From Talpa occidentalis (Eukaryota; Chordata; Mammalia; Eulipotyphla; Talpidae), in the NCBI RefSeq assembly GCF_014898055.3, contig NW_023601433.1, positions 47,239,876 through 47,303,875 of the forward strand: DNA of 64,000 nt, written 5' to 3'. This document shows positions 1 to 13,000 of the stretch, piece after piece (the first letter of the stretch is position 1; every line of letters starts with the position of its first letter). The position numbers were made by a program, and so were the translations under genes. A model generated the notes under the pieces. It was not told the origin of the DNA, did no database searches, and was given only the letters and a program-made list of their open reading frames with translations.

Positions 1-365
1 TGTTTGGGGAGTGCAAAATTGTGCCTAAACGGTATCTCTAATCAGTATAATTCAAAAGGATATTTGATTTCAATAACGGAGTATTGTAAAATATGTCTAA
101 GAGAAGGAAGCATTATTTTTTGAGTCTAGAAGAACTTGGACCTCACTAAGACTTCATAAATGGATTTGAGTATTGATTACATTGGTTGTGACATCTCTTT
201 TCAGGTATGCACTTTAACTCATTCATATTTTGGATGTGGTTAGGAATAAGAGACTGATTTCAAAAGCTTGTCCTGAAGTTACAGTACACACAAGAACATT
301 AAACATGAGGATCATAACCATGTTCTTCTCACGTATTTTGTCATTTTCTTGGCTAATTTTCAGAT

Positions 366-631
366 TTTTTTTTAAAGATTTATTTATTTATGCATATAAG
401 AACTGGGGTACAGGCCAGAGGTGTGGGAGGTGAGAGGATTCACCAGAGACAGAGTGGGGAAGAGAACAGGCAGATTGACTGAAATACACTGCTGAGGGGA
501 GCAGCAGGAGAGTCAGGAAAAGTCTGCTGTGCCATGTGGGTAGCTCCCTGTCTGGAGATTGAACTCGTGCTGCCGTGGCTGCGGATAGTTACATAGGTTG
601 CATTTTAACCCCTTGTGCCACCAGGGAGGCC
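366..631 (-). mobile_element. tRNA-derived SINE (Rhin-1-like), full length
   Basis: On the minus strand this reads from a tRNA-like head (ccagggaggccc at the right edge in plus orientation) through a CT-rich body to an A-rich tail, seen as poly-T plus tttatttatttatg at the left. It is flanked by a 13-bp target duplication with one mismatch: ctaattttcagat at 353-365 and ctgattttcagat at 632-644. That is the mark of L1-mediated retroposition. Many substitutions and a damaged B box make it an older copy. The Rhin-1 family name is from memory; the element type is seen directly. Confidence 0.9.
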
Positions 632-637
632 CTGATT

Positions 638-690
638 TTCAGATATTTGTGGATACTTGTGGATGAATATTTCAGATATTTGTGGATGAA
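638..690. repeat. Local imperfect tandem duplication, ~33-bp period
   Basis: The 17-mer ttcagatatttgtggat occurs at 638-654 and again at 671-687. The related string ttgtggatgaa follows in both units. The first unit begins inside the right-hand target duplication of the SINE at 366-631, so the duplication probably arose at or after that insertion. Confidence 0.75.
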
Positions 691-892
691 TTAGGACACT
701 CAGAATAGTCCGAATTTTCTTCGTGATTTTACATTGTGGTCATAACACACGTAACGCAAGCTCTGTGAGTGGATTCAGATACTATGTTCTGTCAAAATCA
801 TAGACTAAAATCCAATTATATTTTGTCTTCTTTGTTTCTGTTTATTTCTGCTTTCTTCCCTAGAAAGATTAAAAAGGACAGACTTTATTTTC

Positions 893-1016
893 ACACAGAG
901 AGGATGAGAGTCAGAGAAAGGGGGGGTGTGAGAGAGAGAGAGGAGGAGACAGGAAGAAGGGGAGGGGCCACTTCCCACTTTCCCACACACAGACAGGAGA
1001 GAGAGAGGAAGCACAC
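893..1016. repeat. GA-rich low-complexity tract
   Basis: The plus strand is strongly purine-biased, with a G7 run near 920 and (GA)n near 930-942, then a C-rich break and another GA run near 998-1010. It could be a decayed repeat or a simple polypurine tract. I cannot assign it to a family. Confidence 0.6.
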
Positions 1017-4000
1017 TCAGAGATGTGATTGCAAATGTAGTGACAGCGCACCTGCCACCTTATGGAAATGTCTGAGAGTGAGCATTAGCTGGAGGTGTGA
1101 GTCTTCTGCCTAAAACACGATGGCACACATGTTACTGTGGTAGGTACAGTCATTAAGCACAGGTTTTCACTGAAGGACTGTACATTCTCCTTGGGAGAGG
1201 ACATAAAACATCAGCAGTGATTATAGCAGTGGGAACATGATCATGCGCGAGCTCCATGCCAGACAGTGTGTTAGTGCAAGGGAGCCGATGGGCTTGGGCA
1301 GCGGGGCTGCTGGAGGACACGGAGTAAGGATTTTGCGGTTTGAAGAATGGATTACATTATTACTTTTGCTAAGATGTTTCCAGTAAAATTTTTTTCTAGT
1401 TGCTTTTGATTTACAGTGGGAAGTATAGTCTTAGTTTTCCTTTTAACCACTTGTTTTGTTAAGATAGTAAAGTGCTTTGTCCCAGAGGTTTTAAATTCAC
1501 ATGTCTTATTTTCTACTGAGATTGAAGATTCAAGTTATTTAAAACTTCACATAATTATTTAGGGGAAAAGTGTTCGAAAGCCTATTAAAAGATACTGGCA
1601 AATTTTGAGTTTAGTTCTAGTAGTACTATTAAATAATGCATATCTAATGTACATAAATAATCATGTGTCTGGAGAATTCAGTTCTGCTATAAATACATTT
1701 TGTCAGACGGTGGTGAAATGCAGTTCCTTCACATGTGGGAACAGCCTTCGGTGGTGTTCCTTGCTTTCTACTGTATGTGTTAATAACGCAGCTGTGTGAA
1801 AGTATCAATTTTCACTTTCAGGCTTTTGAAGCCCAATTTATATTCCCATATGCTTTTCTGTGTCTTTGTAGAGCACTCTTGGGGTAGAGTATTTGCTGTT
1901 TCATCACTTTTTTCACTTTGCCTTCAGGGTCCTGAATCATTGAAGTTTCACATATGACCTGCAGACTCTTGAACCTCTCTCACACACTGCTGAAGGACCA
2001 GTAGAAGAAAAACACAGTCCATTTGTCAGGAAATAGAGAAAAAAATGAAAACGCTTCCCAAAAAGCTCAATTCTTACTCTTTACCTGTGATCATTTTAGG
2101 AGGATTATAAAAAATAATATGTAACAGGTCCTGTGAACTGGAAACAAACAGAAAACCAAAACACTAAATGTAGGCTGTTTTGTTCTGTATGCCTTTTGTT
2201 ATAGCAAAATAATCTTGTTTTCCCAAAACCTGAAAGTTTTTATAAAAGGAACTAAAAACAACTGACTAACGTTTATTCAATTAATTCTTTCAAGCATAAT
2301 TTATTCAGTGTTTTTATATGGCACAGTGGGACTAATTTTAATAGATATTTTGCTTACAGATGCAAATTCATTTTTATCTCTGAAATGATTCCTTCTTCCT
2401 CCCAGCAGCCCACCATAGGTAAACCTCTTATGACAAATATTTTTTAATTCATGCTTCTGGAACAAATGAAATGGCTAGTTTTTTAGGTGAAAGCTATGAT
2501 TTAGAATTATTTCAGAAATTGCCAAAAAGGAAATATAATTTCCTTTCAAACATACAATTTTCTTATTTGATACCCTTTTCTGTGTTAATTCAGGGTATCT
2601 TGATGGTTTGAGTTTTAGTGTAAAGAAAAATTGTTCTTTAAATCCCAAATTGATATTTATATAAATTTATGCAAAATGTATAACTCAGAAAAGATGTGCT
2701 TCAGAGCAATGATGATGTTGGATTTCTGTTCCTGGAGAGTTTTCCCAATTAAGTTCTAAGTTCTATAATGTGTCTATATGTTTCTAATAGATGGGTATTG
2801 TTCTGTTTATAGAATTTCTGTTCTTTCCTTTTTTGGAAGAATATGTGGTCAGAGGCGATGAGTTTGACTTGAGTTAAGTAAAATCCTGTAATTGAAAACA
2901 TGCACAGGAGTGGCCAGATTTAGCAGTACCTGGTTCTTCTTCTGAAGTTTTAGGAATGTGTGAAAACTAAGTAATGCTTAAATAAGTGAATGTCATTCAT
3001 GTGTTGTTTGGGAACTCAATTTTGTCCCCTTGCACAAAGTGTTATGTAAATCCAAGCACCATGATTTGAATATTTATTTTATCAACATATGTTTTAAATG
3101 AAAATATGACTGGTTACATGATTTTTTTTTTAAAGTTTTGGTACCATGATGTAGATTTAACAAGTAAAAAAATCTGATATTTGAAAAAAAAAATGTGTAG
3201 AATGTGATTGCATTTGTCCTTAGTGGAAGTTTGTCTTGAAAACTTAGAGGGAATAAAAACATATTAGGCATGTTTCTTTAGAAAGTATAGCATTGAAATC
3301 ATGTAATCATTTTTATAAAGGGGAGTGAAGACAGAGATGTAATTTCAGATGGAAATCAAGGTTCAATTTTTGTCTTTTAGGAGTTTTGAAGGGTATTCTA
3401 GGAACACACCAATAAGTCTTGTTTTACTGTGAAATGTTCAATTGACTAATTGTGTAATATGTCCTGCCAGATTAATTTTTTTCTGTGTGATCCTTAGAAA
3501 AGAGATCTAAGCATTAGAGGTGCCAGGGTTGTCTTTGTAGCTGGAGAGAACAGTATAACCTCTAATAGGGGTAGAAATGAGAATATAACATCTATATTAT
3601 TTATTATATGTTTAATATATCATTTAATGAAATCATTTAGTGTAATATAGATATAATATAAAGAATTTATGGAACTGTATTGACAGGCAGGAGCATTCAG
3701 TGAGGGGATGTGGTGAGTTTGAGTCTGTATCACACCCAATAAGGTGTGCACCTGGGAAAAGGAAGAAACCTTAGGGAAATGGTAGCAGGTAAAACCAGAA
3801 AGGAGACTGGGCTCACATTGTGGTTGGAGGAGAAGTGAGTGTGACTCTGTAGCTGAGACACTCTGCCAAGATGGAAATATTGAGTAGGTGAAAATGATGT
3901 AATGTCAGTGAGGCAGAGTTTAGTATTTTGGAGACTATAATTTAGCGCTATATATATATACATATATATAAATGGCTGAGAATATAGCTAGTTATAATGT

Positions 4001-4879
4001 AGCTAAGAAAGATAATATAGCTGAGAAAGACATTTGATGTTTTGAAAGTGGCTCATCACTTTTCTGATTTAAGCATACATTTGGTTCATTTTGGGTCTAT
4101 TCTTTTTTGGGTCCATTTTCTTTTAAATGAATACATAAGCTTTTAGCAGCATGCTATTCTTCCTCTTCCGAGATGTCACTTCTCATCTCTACACTAGCTC
4201 TTACTTTGTCACTATTAGGAAATGTCTCACATTTTAACTTTACCTGGTACAAGATGTCATCAAGAATTGAGAAAAGTTAAGTAAGATGGGGAAGAAATAA
4301 GTTTCAGTTTTTAAAGGAGTCTTTAACACTTGTGCAATTGTAATGTTGGAAGGTGTCATTAAAAGGCTTTGGATTTTTTTTTCCGATTCATTGATTATGA
4401 GTCATTGTTAGTGGAACATCCTTGAACAATTCAGAGACTAATATCATTTTGTGTTGAGTTCTTAGCATTTTAAAATAAAAATTAGCCTGAAAATTTGGGG
4501 GTGGTGACAGCTAAGTTGAACTTAATTATTTTTTGGTCTTGGGTATATGGTTCAGAAATTACATAGTTTTGAGGTGTCTCTGCTGTAATGAACAGTTTTG
4601 TACTAGAGAATATAGTTGACTATCAATACTTGCAGATGGGCCATAGCTAGCATTTTAAAATGTTTTCTTCTTTTAAAATATCAAAATAAATTATGCTTTG
4701 CTTAAAGTTTACCTCTCACTGTTTTATGTCAACTGATAAGTTTAAAAGTTTAAAAATAAAAAAAACTTAAGATATAATTTTTATTACTCCAGGCTCACTG
4801 AGTCCCTGAGGGTAGGACTTTATTTATACTTTGTGTGTGGCTGTCTCTCTTCTGAGTTTAACATTAAAATACCAGTCTC

Positions 4880-5107
4880 TGGAGGCCAGTGGTTGAGCGC
4901 TGGGCTGCAAAGCTGCCCACAGCCTCTGCAGCACGCGTTCGATCCCTGGCCACCAGCGAGGGTCCCACATGGCACGCAGACCTCTCCTGCCACGCCCGCT
5001 GCTCCCCTCAGCAGTGTACTTCAGTCCTTCTGCCTGTTCTGTTCCCCGCTCTGGCTCTGGTGAATTCTCTCACCCTCCCGCGCTTCTGACTATACCCAGT
5101 GCTTGTA

Positions 5108-5166
<59 letters not shown>

Positions 5167-5178
5167 ATCTAAAGAAAA
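4880..5178 (+). mobile_element. tRNA-derived SINE (Rhin-1-like) with expanded tail
   Basis: It is in plus orientation: a shortened head (ggaggccagtggttgagcgc), a good B-box-like cgttcgatccctgg, the CT-rich body containing gctcccctcagcagtgtact, and a long (AAAT)n tail. The target duplication is 14 bp with one mismatch: aaaataccagtctc at 4866-4879 and aaaatacctgtctc at 5179-5192. The first ~10 bases of the family head are missing or rearranged. The body is close to the youngest copies in the window, so this is a fairly recent insertion. Confidence 0.92.
5106..5168. repeat. (AAAT)n microsatellite in a SINE tail
   Basis: About fifteen near-perfect TAAA units form the tail of the SINE at 4880-5178. 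Other copies carry only two to four units, so this tail has expanded after insertion or was long in the source RNA. It should be length-polymorphic. Confidence 0.95.
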
Positions 5179-5784
5179 AAAATACCTGTCTCCTTTCCCA
5201 TTTGTGTCTGCTTTCAACTTGTGAAACAATTATCTGGTTGTGGTCTTGTGAGCCAAATAGACAGATAGCTTATACACATATTAAAATATACTTTACAAAT
5301 TTGTATATTTGATAAATTTTAAAGACATCAACTAGTATTAAAAATGTTTTAAATATGTTAGCCATTGAAGAGTATTATTTAAAGAAGTGATTTTTATACA
5401 ATTAATTTGTTAATAAACTCTCATTCTTAATTTGTTATGTTACTCTTAAACAGGACTTTTTTATTCCCTGTCACCCTGGTTTTCTTTGAAATTTGTGGTT
5501 TTTCTTTTTTTTCTCATTCTTTTGATTACTCATTGTCAGACAACTTCTTGATATGGGTTTACCTGCTATCCAAAATGAGATTATTCCTGTTTGCTATGAT
5601 TTGGGTAGGCTATTTTGGGGTTCTAGGAATGCTATTACCATTATTTTCAGACCCCAGAAATAACCTACCCCAAAACATTCTAAATAAGAACATTCTATTT
5701 TCAGGTTGTGGGTGGGTTGGAGGGGAACCTGTTTTTTTTTTTTTTTTTTTTTTTCCTCAAATTGGTAACCTTCTGAATTTCAGC

Positions 5785-6053
5785 CTTTTTTTTTTTTTTT
5801 TTAATATTTATTCATACAAGAGCTTGGGTGCAGTCCAGAAGCGTGGGAGGTTGAGAGAATTCACCAGAGACAGAGCAGGGAGCAGAACGGACAGACAGAC
5901 AGAAAACACTGCTGAGGGAGCAGCAGGCAAGACAGGAGAGGTCTGCTGCACCATGTGGGAATTTCCCTGGCCTGCGGGAATGGAACTTGCGCTGCAGAGG
6001 CTGCAGACAGCTCCACAGCACTGCGCTCAACCCGCCGCACCACCGGGGAGGGC
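5785..6053 (-). mobile_element. tRNA-derived SINE (Rhin-1-like)
   Basis: Minus-strand copy with a poly-T left edge (the A-tail on the sense strand), the caccagagacagagc body motif and a head ending in caccggggagggcc. Target duplication: ctgaatttcagc at 5773-5784 and ctgagtttcagc at 6054-6065, one mismatch. A separate run of 23 T lies just upstream at 5732-5754. The frames across this element are SINE translations, not genes. Confidence 0.92.
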
Positions 6054-6065
6054 CTGAGTTTCAGC

Positions 6066-7619
6066 TTCTGTTGGCTCTCCTTCGTTCCCAGAAGCTCCTG
6101 TATCTTCTGTGAGAATTAGTCCTCTGTCCCAGGGAGTAGAGCAATAGCAGAATGGTCATAGACTCAAATATGACTTATATTGGTGACTTAAAATATCATG
6201 AGCAAGAAGAAGCAATTTTCATTTTTCCAAAGTTAGTTAGTTAGTTTCCAAATTTGCCCTTGAACGCTAGATCAAACATGTGAAACACACATATGAATAT
6301 ATCCATGTTAGTATACATGTTCTCATTTTTCTATGTTAGCAAACTTCTCTTAGAAGGATTTCCTAGTAGTCCATTCTTAGTGATTGCTTTAGTTTTAGTA
6401 ACTTCTAAAGTTGGTTTATAAAATGCTGTCCAGTAAAGCAGACCTAAATCTATAGCTTGTTATAAAACATGATTTTGAACAACAAATTCAAGATAAAAAT
6501 TACAACATTCTAGAAAGGGATGCAAATTATTTTTTATTCATTGACCTAAATGTTTCCGTCTTAAACCCAGAACTTGGAAAATGGTCCCCAGTGAACGCTG
6601 GTCAGAAAACTATTTTGTAAGCCTTGTTTTATTCTACAGGAAATTAATTTGTTTGCCCTTTTCCTGTGGTGCCATATTGTCTGAATTTTCTTTCTGTTCC
6701 TGTAAGAGGCAGAAGGAGCAGGAAGGTTACACAGTCGCTAATCCTCTTGATGGTGTATGGTGCTATGCTGTAGGGTTCAATAATTGTGATTAATTGTTAG
6801 CTGGATCATGTGCATTTTGGAGAGTGGATTGTAATGAAATAAAACTTAATTATTTTAACATTGTGCTACTGGTATATATTTATGATGCATAGCTCTATTA
6901 TTCCTGCAAGATATACTTTGTAATTGCAAAGATGTTGTTGAACTCAAATTTCAAGCCATAAAAATATTTGAGACTGCTTTCTAATGAAAACAAGGTTTTC
7001 TATATGTTAGTATTTTACAGATCTAGGAAATGTGAAAAAGGAAAAGCTGAATCAAGAAGAAAGCAGGTGGTTAATAGCACTCATGTGCATACACTTTAAT
7101 CAGGATGCCCACTTGCTTTCTTGTCTATTATTCACTTTAGTATGTTTTCACAGATTTTTTTATGAATGTGCAAAAGTAAATTTATGTTCATGACTCAAAA
7201 CATTTGAGATGATTGAGCAATTGTGTCTTGGTTCTGAGTATGCCTTTAAATTTAGAATAAAATGTTATTTTGTGTTAGACTTCAGGTATCAATATTTATT
7301 AATATTTATACTATATGTAGCTCGGGTTATTTTTTACCACCTGTGTGGGTTTAGGTTTTGGGAAGCTGTTTGGAGACTTGCTTACATTAATTTACTAGCT
7401 AAGAAGGGAGGAGGCCCCCTGGACTATGGTGGAGGTCTACGAATGCTTTAGTAGTAAATGTGGTGTTCATTTGATGGGTTGGTGATATGCTATCTCATCT
7501 TTCCTTCAGCTGTTTTCCAGCATACATTGCTCAGTCATTCCAAATGCAAATAACTAAGCATCCCATATTCATATTTTCTCCAGAATGACTACATACCTTG
7601 TGGTGTTGCTATGATAATT
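6066..7619. other. Non-coding DNA, nothing recognised
   Basis: AT-rich unique-looking sequence with no recognisable repeat family, exon or RNA gene. Frames of 60-80 codons occur at chance density. Confidence 0.5.
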
Positions 7620-7810
7620 AGCAATAATAGTTTCCACTCATTGTGTTCAATACTATACACTAGAGTTAAGAAACTTTCTGATCCATTAAACCTCACAACT
7701 GCCCTTTGGGTAGAAATTATCCCAGTTTTCCAGATAAGGAAATTAATTATCAAAGTTCCCCATGTCTTGCCCAAGGTTGCCTGCTGCTCCTGAGACTTTG
7801 GGTTAGGACA
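7620..7810 (-). mobile_element. Ancient MIR SINE fragment
   Basis: The order of diverged motifs follows a reverse-complement MIR: cattaaacctcacaactgccctttgggtag, then attatcccagttttccagataaggaa, then cccaaggttgcctgctgctcctgag. These correspond to the well-known MIR core and its tRNA-proximal part. It is heavily diverged and the boundaries are approximate. Similarity was judged by eye. Confidence 0.65.
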
Positions 7811-8078
7811 GTGCATATAAAGCATCTAGCACAGAGCCTCTCTTGCTGTTGTCATTGTTATAGATCCATTATGATCATTTGGGGAAAATGCTGAAAGAGC
7901 TGAAAAGTAATCTTTTAAACATTCCATTGTCCAAGGTTTTTTTTTTTTTTTTAAATCATGGTGGTTGTGTTCCTAAGGAATAATTTCTCTCTGATAGAGA
8001 ATGCGCATATATATTTAAGGATTCTGAGGGCGTGTTTGGAAAAGAACTTTTTACATTAAAGTTGTTTTTAATCTTTAC

Positions 8079-8347
8079 ATTTTTTTAAAAAAGATTTATT
8101 CATATAAGAGCTGGGGTACAGACCAGAGATGGGGGGGTTGAGAGGATCCACCAGAGACAGAGTGGGCAACAGAACAGGCAGATGGACTGAAATACACTGC
8201 TGAGGGGAGCAGTGGGCGAGACAGGAGAGGTCTGCTGCGCCATGTGGGTTTCTCCCTGGCTGGCCAGGGATCAATCTCGTGCTGTAGATGATGTGGATTG
8301 CTTCGTAGTAGTGCGGTGCTTAACCCCTTGCGCCACCAGGGAGGCCC
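8079..8347 (-). mobile_element. tRNA-derived SINE (Rhin-1-like)
   Basis: Complete minus-strand copy: aaaaaagatttattcatataag tail, CT-rich body (seen as gacaggagaggtctgctgcgcc) and head gcgccaccagggaggccc. The perfect 10-bp target duplication taatctttac lies at 8069-8078 and 8348-8357. Confidence 0.93.
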
Positions 8348-8357
8348 TAATCTTTAC

Positions 8358-9752
8358 TTTTTAATGCTTTTCATGCATAGCTTTTGAGACATTTGAGCAT
8401 ATATACTTATGTATGGCTAACTCTATCTTATACCTATGTTTATATATAGCTTTAGTTTATAGAGATGATATTTGAACTACTTTATTCTAAATGTTATGCA
8501 TTGAGTTTATTTTCCATTTTCATGAACATGAATTAGAACAAATTTATCAGTGTTTAGCTCCCCTCACACACAGCATTTTGTTATTGTGGCAGAGATGGGG
8601 GAGTGATTCTTGTGGTTGGTCAAGATCCAGTTTTTCTCTAGCCTTCTTACGATTTTATTCTGATTTGCCTTATGAGGAGTTAGTTCATAAGGAAGGAATT
8701 CTGAAAATGATATTTGCCAACTTAATTTTTCAGACCATATTTGAAATTAAATTTGAAAAAGCATTAGGAAAACATAAAATTACTCCCTTATGTTTCTTTT
8801 CCTTGCTTTCCTAAGTATCACTGTTTCCTATGCTATTTTGGATCGTTTACTTTTTAATCTGTTCTGTGTTCCAATTTTGTTTAGATATTGTTTGGTTAGA
8901 TATGCACTCTGTAAGGGTTATGCTTTCCAGTAAAATGTTCTGTATTTCCAGAAAAATTTGACTAGAGTATTTCCTTTCTACTTTTAGATTGGTGATTGCA
9001 TTTGTTGACCAGTAAGTGAACTTACCTATTAGTTCAAGGTTATGTTTCTACAATGTCTTTTTCAAAGGTATAATACTGTGATGGAAAACATTCTTGTTTG
9101 TATTATCTTTAGTTTTATAAGTGAATAATAAGCACAGCATAACTCTCAAAGAGTTATAATTAATTTTTCCAACTGCCACAGAATTTTACTTTTGCAAGCA
9201 TATGAAACATTAATAAATAAAAGAATAAGCTGGTCCTTATTTTGCTCAATTCTAGATTCATTGTTTTCTTCCATTTTGGGGATCAGTTTCAGCTCTCCTA
9301 AACTGGTCAGAGACTAGAATGTTTTCATCAATGAGGGCTTTTTTTAAGCAGAAAGAAAATCACCCATTTTTTCTCTGTCTTTGCATGAATTCACATTTCC
9401 CTTGGTGATGCTTGCTTTCTAAAAAAAATCATTAAAGAATTGAAAATTTCTCAGTTTTCTGTCACACACATATACAGTCAATTGAATTTGCAAATAAAAA
9501 TAAGCATTGTCTAGTTTTAGTAATCAAAAGCTATGGGTGTTTTTAATTGTTCTGTTGGATACAGTAATTTATAAAACTTAATCATATACTGTGTTCAGCA
9601 ATTACATTTTTACTCAGAATCAATGAACACTGTGAAATGAGACATAAACAGAGACACCACAAACTTTGTCCAAAAATAAATTAACCTCAATCCTCCTGAC
9701 ATGTTTAAGAATATTGTACGTACTCCATAAATATTTCCTTTAATACATCTGA
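8358..9752. other. Non-coding DNA, no gene seen
   Basis: AT-rich sequence without a recognisable repeat. A 107-codon frame at 8491-8814 matches no protein family I know, and it has no exon-like context, so I do not call it a gene. Confidence 0.5.
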
Positions 9753-9776
9753 CAGTATCAGATACATCTGATACTG
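9753..9776. repeat. Short perfect hairpin
   Basis: cagtatcaga (9753-9762) and tctgatactg (9767-9776) are perfect 10-bp inverted repeats around a 4-base loop. It sits immediately before an old L1 fragment. No function is apparent. Confidence 0.8.
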
Positions 9777-9779
9777 AAG

Positions 9780-10015
9780 ATATATAAAGAACACATAACC
9801 CAATTAAAAAAAAAGGACAAAAGAACTAAATAGATATTTCTCCAAAGAAGACATACAGACTGCAAACAGGCACATGAAAAACTGTTTATCACTTATCAAA
9901 CAGGGAAATGCAAATCAAGACCACTATGGGACACTACCCCACACCCGTGAGAGTGGGCCATATAAAAAAATACCAGGGACACCACATGTTGGTGGCAGTA
10001 CCTAAGGGGGATATA
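9780..10015 (+). mobile_element. Old L1 ORF2 fragment, sense on plus strand
   Basis: Diagnostic L1 ORF2 sequence is visible: agatatttctccaaagaagacatacag, cacatgaaaaactgtttatcac and gggaaatgcaaatcaagacc. Translated, it gives REMQIKTTM followed by a TPVRVGHIKK-like string, the conserved block just upstream of the ORF2 C-terminal Cys-rich motif. It is interrupted by stops and lacks the rest of the element, so it is a dead fragment from an older subfamily than the L1s at 47-52 and 62-64 kb. Confidence 0.88.
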
Positions 10016-13000
10016 CAAATATTACCTCACTTAAAAATAAATTATAAATAAAAGTAAATAAATATTCTTTGCTGAATGATCAGCTAGTTCCTTTGGCTTG
10101 TGTTCCTCTTCATTCTTTGCACACATTTTTTTTTTCCTTCAATGACTAACACAAGTTTATAAAACAGCATTTGGTTTATTTGAATACTCTTAGCTGTCCA
10201 TTAAGCCCAGATTTCTGTTAATACTATTTACCTATTCAGTTAGTTCCTTGAAGCACATTCTTTTCCTACAGTGTCCAATTGGTTTTTGATGAGCACTGCC
10301 CTTTTCTGTTGTTTTTGAATGGTGAAACAATCCACACCACATAGCATGTTACATACAGAGGGCTTTGAATAGCAGCCAGTGAGACAAGGGAGCACCCATG
10401 TACAAACCAGTCTGGGTCAGGACTGGCTGCATAATTTGTGAGAAAATGCACAGAATGAAAGTGCAGGGCACTTCCTTAAAGACACAAAGAATTTTAAGCA
10501 GTTGACAATGGAGCTTAAACCAAGTGTGAGTCTTTGTATTAATTAGTGTGTGGGTGGGTTGTATACCATGAAGTCAGCCCTACTATTACCCTCAAACAAA
10601 TGAAAGCAAAATACCTTCATTTTTCTCACAACACTTTCTTGATTCTAGTATTAGAGATCAGAGTAGAGTGGGATTGACTTAACTCTGTCCTCTAAGTCTT
10701 TGAATTGGATTTTTCCTTGCTAGTTAAACCCTGGCCTTTCCATGGTCTGCAGGATGAGCTCTGAGGAGTGCCAGATAACACAAGCAGAAATGTCTCAGCA
10801 GTGTCAAAATATGAAACTTATCTTTTCCCAACAGATTTGGAACAGACAAGGTATTATAAAAGCAGATACCACCTAGGGTAACTTCCATTCAGAATTTGTG
10901 TAATTATTAGAATTTATATAAAACACGGAGGATTCCTTTCATTTAATCTGTTTATTTTCCATTCATACTTCTTTTACCAATATCACAGGAAGTTACTTAA
11001 TTATTCAACTGCTCTTCTGATACACATTAAGTATTCCTGTTGTTGGCTTAAAACCCATCACTTAAGCCTCTTCTTGTACAAGCTCTCATCTTTATTATTT
11101 TTGATGTGACCATGAAATGTTGTCCTTTTTAGCACATTTGTTTGTACCCTGGAGTGCTTTTTGCAAATATGGATTGCATGTGTTGTGAATTTATCTGTAA
11201 AATGATGGAATATTTTTACGGTTGTAGTGTATCTGGAGTAATGACTTTGTGGGTGGGATGGGGTGAAGCTTTGTCAGTATTGAAATCTGTAAAATGAAGA
11301 AAACTTGGTCTTACTTTTTGAGGAATTTAGATTGGCCCCCAAAGATTAAGATTGGTGCCAAAGCACATTTCTCAGGTTTGCCTTTCACTACAAAAATAAT
11401 TTATCTAGCTACAAATCTGGACATCATGTTCCAACTGTTTGGGGCTGTACTGTTGGTACTCTTAACTTTTATAGATGTGTACCTTTTTTACCCCTAAGAC
11501 CCATGGAAAAAACTAATCAACCAAAAGAAATCCTGGAAAATCATGCAGCACAGTATGCTAACTTGTTGGAGGGAACTGTATTAGGTATGTTTTTTCATTT
11601 TCAGCCTTGTCTTTCTGCTTCCCAAGCATATGCTTTTAGGTGCTCACCTGCACCTGTATAAGTATATGATTTCTCCTATGAAAACTGTCCTGACTAGTGA
11701 ATTACTTTATTGTTAATCGTTCAATAACTCTCACAGAAGTATATTTCATTTGGGCATTTGTCCTTTGCTTCCTAGACTGCTTTTGTGAAATAAGGGAATC
11801 AATCCCTTTGGTAAGATTTTAAGGTAGCAGGTTTTGGGGCACCGGGGCGGATATTAGAAGGATTTTAAATTTCTTCTGTTTGAAAGTGTGTGAAACTAAA
11901 GTCACTTTTGTTCATCACCACCCTCCTCCAGAATTTGGTTCTAGACGGAATGGTTCTTGCATTTGGATAGTTTACTCTGTATAATATCCTTTTGGAAGTA
12001 ATCTTTCATTGAAATCAGAGCAATGACTTAAACCAACTTAGCATCCACCCATCTCTTTTTTTTCCCTATGACTGTCCCATTTATGTATCATACTTTCTGG
12101 TATATTTTTTCCTATTTTCATACCTTTCTCATGTTCTTTCCTTTTCTACTCGGTATTGGATATGCTAGGATGTATACTATGCCCTCATATACTGTTTCAT
12201 TCTTCTGGTTGTGATATCTTTGGTAAAGAAGTGAGTTGTTGGAGTCCCCTTTCTTTGCCAAATGTTCTGGTGATTGAAGTTCATTCTCAGTATTGAACTT
12301 TGATTGATTTGAGAGCACCTTTCTTCAAATTCAGGGTCAAACACCCCATCCTGAAATGATCTACTTTTCAATGTGCTGCTTGACTGTTTGCCTTCCATTT
12401 GGAATTATTTTGGAGGGTTCTAGGTAGAAGGGATAATCTTTGCAGATTAAACCTAGGCAAGTTAATATTGTCATTGGGTAAAAACATTTTAATCTAAGGG
12501 ACTTGTGGTATGTGTCGGTCTTCTCTGCAAGGGCGATGAGAAAAATGAGCTTTTAAAGGAAACAAGTATGCAACTTTATTAACACAGGAACTGCAAAGCA
12601 CCAGGCAGGTGGTTCTTTCTTATTTAAACTTGTAGCCTACCAAGGCACCATTGCTTCACTGTGGGAGACTTTGACAATCTGCCAGCAAAGAGTAGTTTTG
12701 AAAGCACAACATGTATTTTTCTGCTAGACTTCCTCAAGTCCTATATACTATGCTTGATTCTGATAGCTGCTTGCTGCTGTTGTGGTACTGGACTGCACTT
12801 TCTTCTTTCCATTAATATTTTCTACCAACTGAGCTCATTAGAGAATATATTTTGAAATTTAAAAATGATAGCACTATTTCTCAACAAATAAAACCATAAC
12901 AATTTTTAAAATTTTAATCATCTTGGATATTCATTTTACATATTTTTAATTTCTTTTAATTGAAAGCATATATGTAAAATAGAGAAAGTCACTGTTAATT

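Larger units (their letters stand above)
633..4865. other. Non-coding AT-rich DNA, no gene seen
   Basis: No exon-like frame or RNA gene is recognisable. It holds a short local duplication near 640 and a GA-rich tract near 900, annotated separately. Short TATA microsatellite runs lie near 3945-3970. The open frames here (up to 114 codons) lie in low-complexity or chance sequence and match no protein I know. Confidence 0.6.

Noticed and set aside
769..1113. 114-codon frame with an Arg/Glu-rich stretch
   Set aside because: The charged run is translated from a GA simple repeat.
5437..6057. 206-codon plus-strand open frame
   Set aside because: Its second half is the antisense of the SINE at 5785-6053, and the middle is poly-Phe from poly-T. 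No conserved domain, so not a gene.
8491..8814. 107-codon open frame
   Set aside because: No recognisable family, splice context or repeat relation; length is within chance for this much AT-rich DNA.
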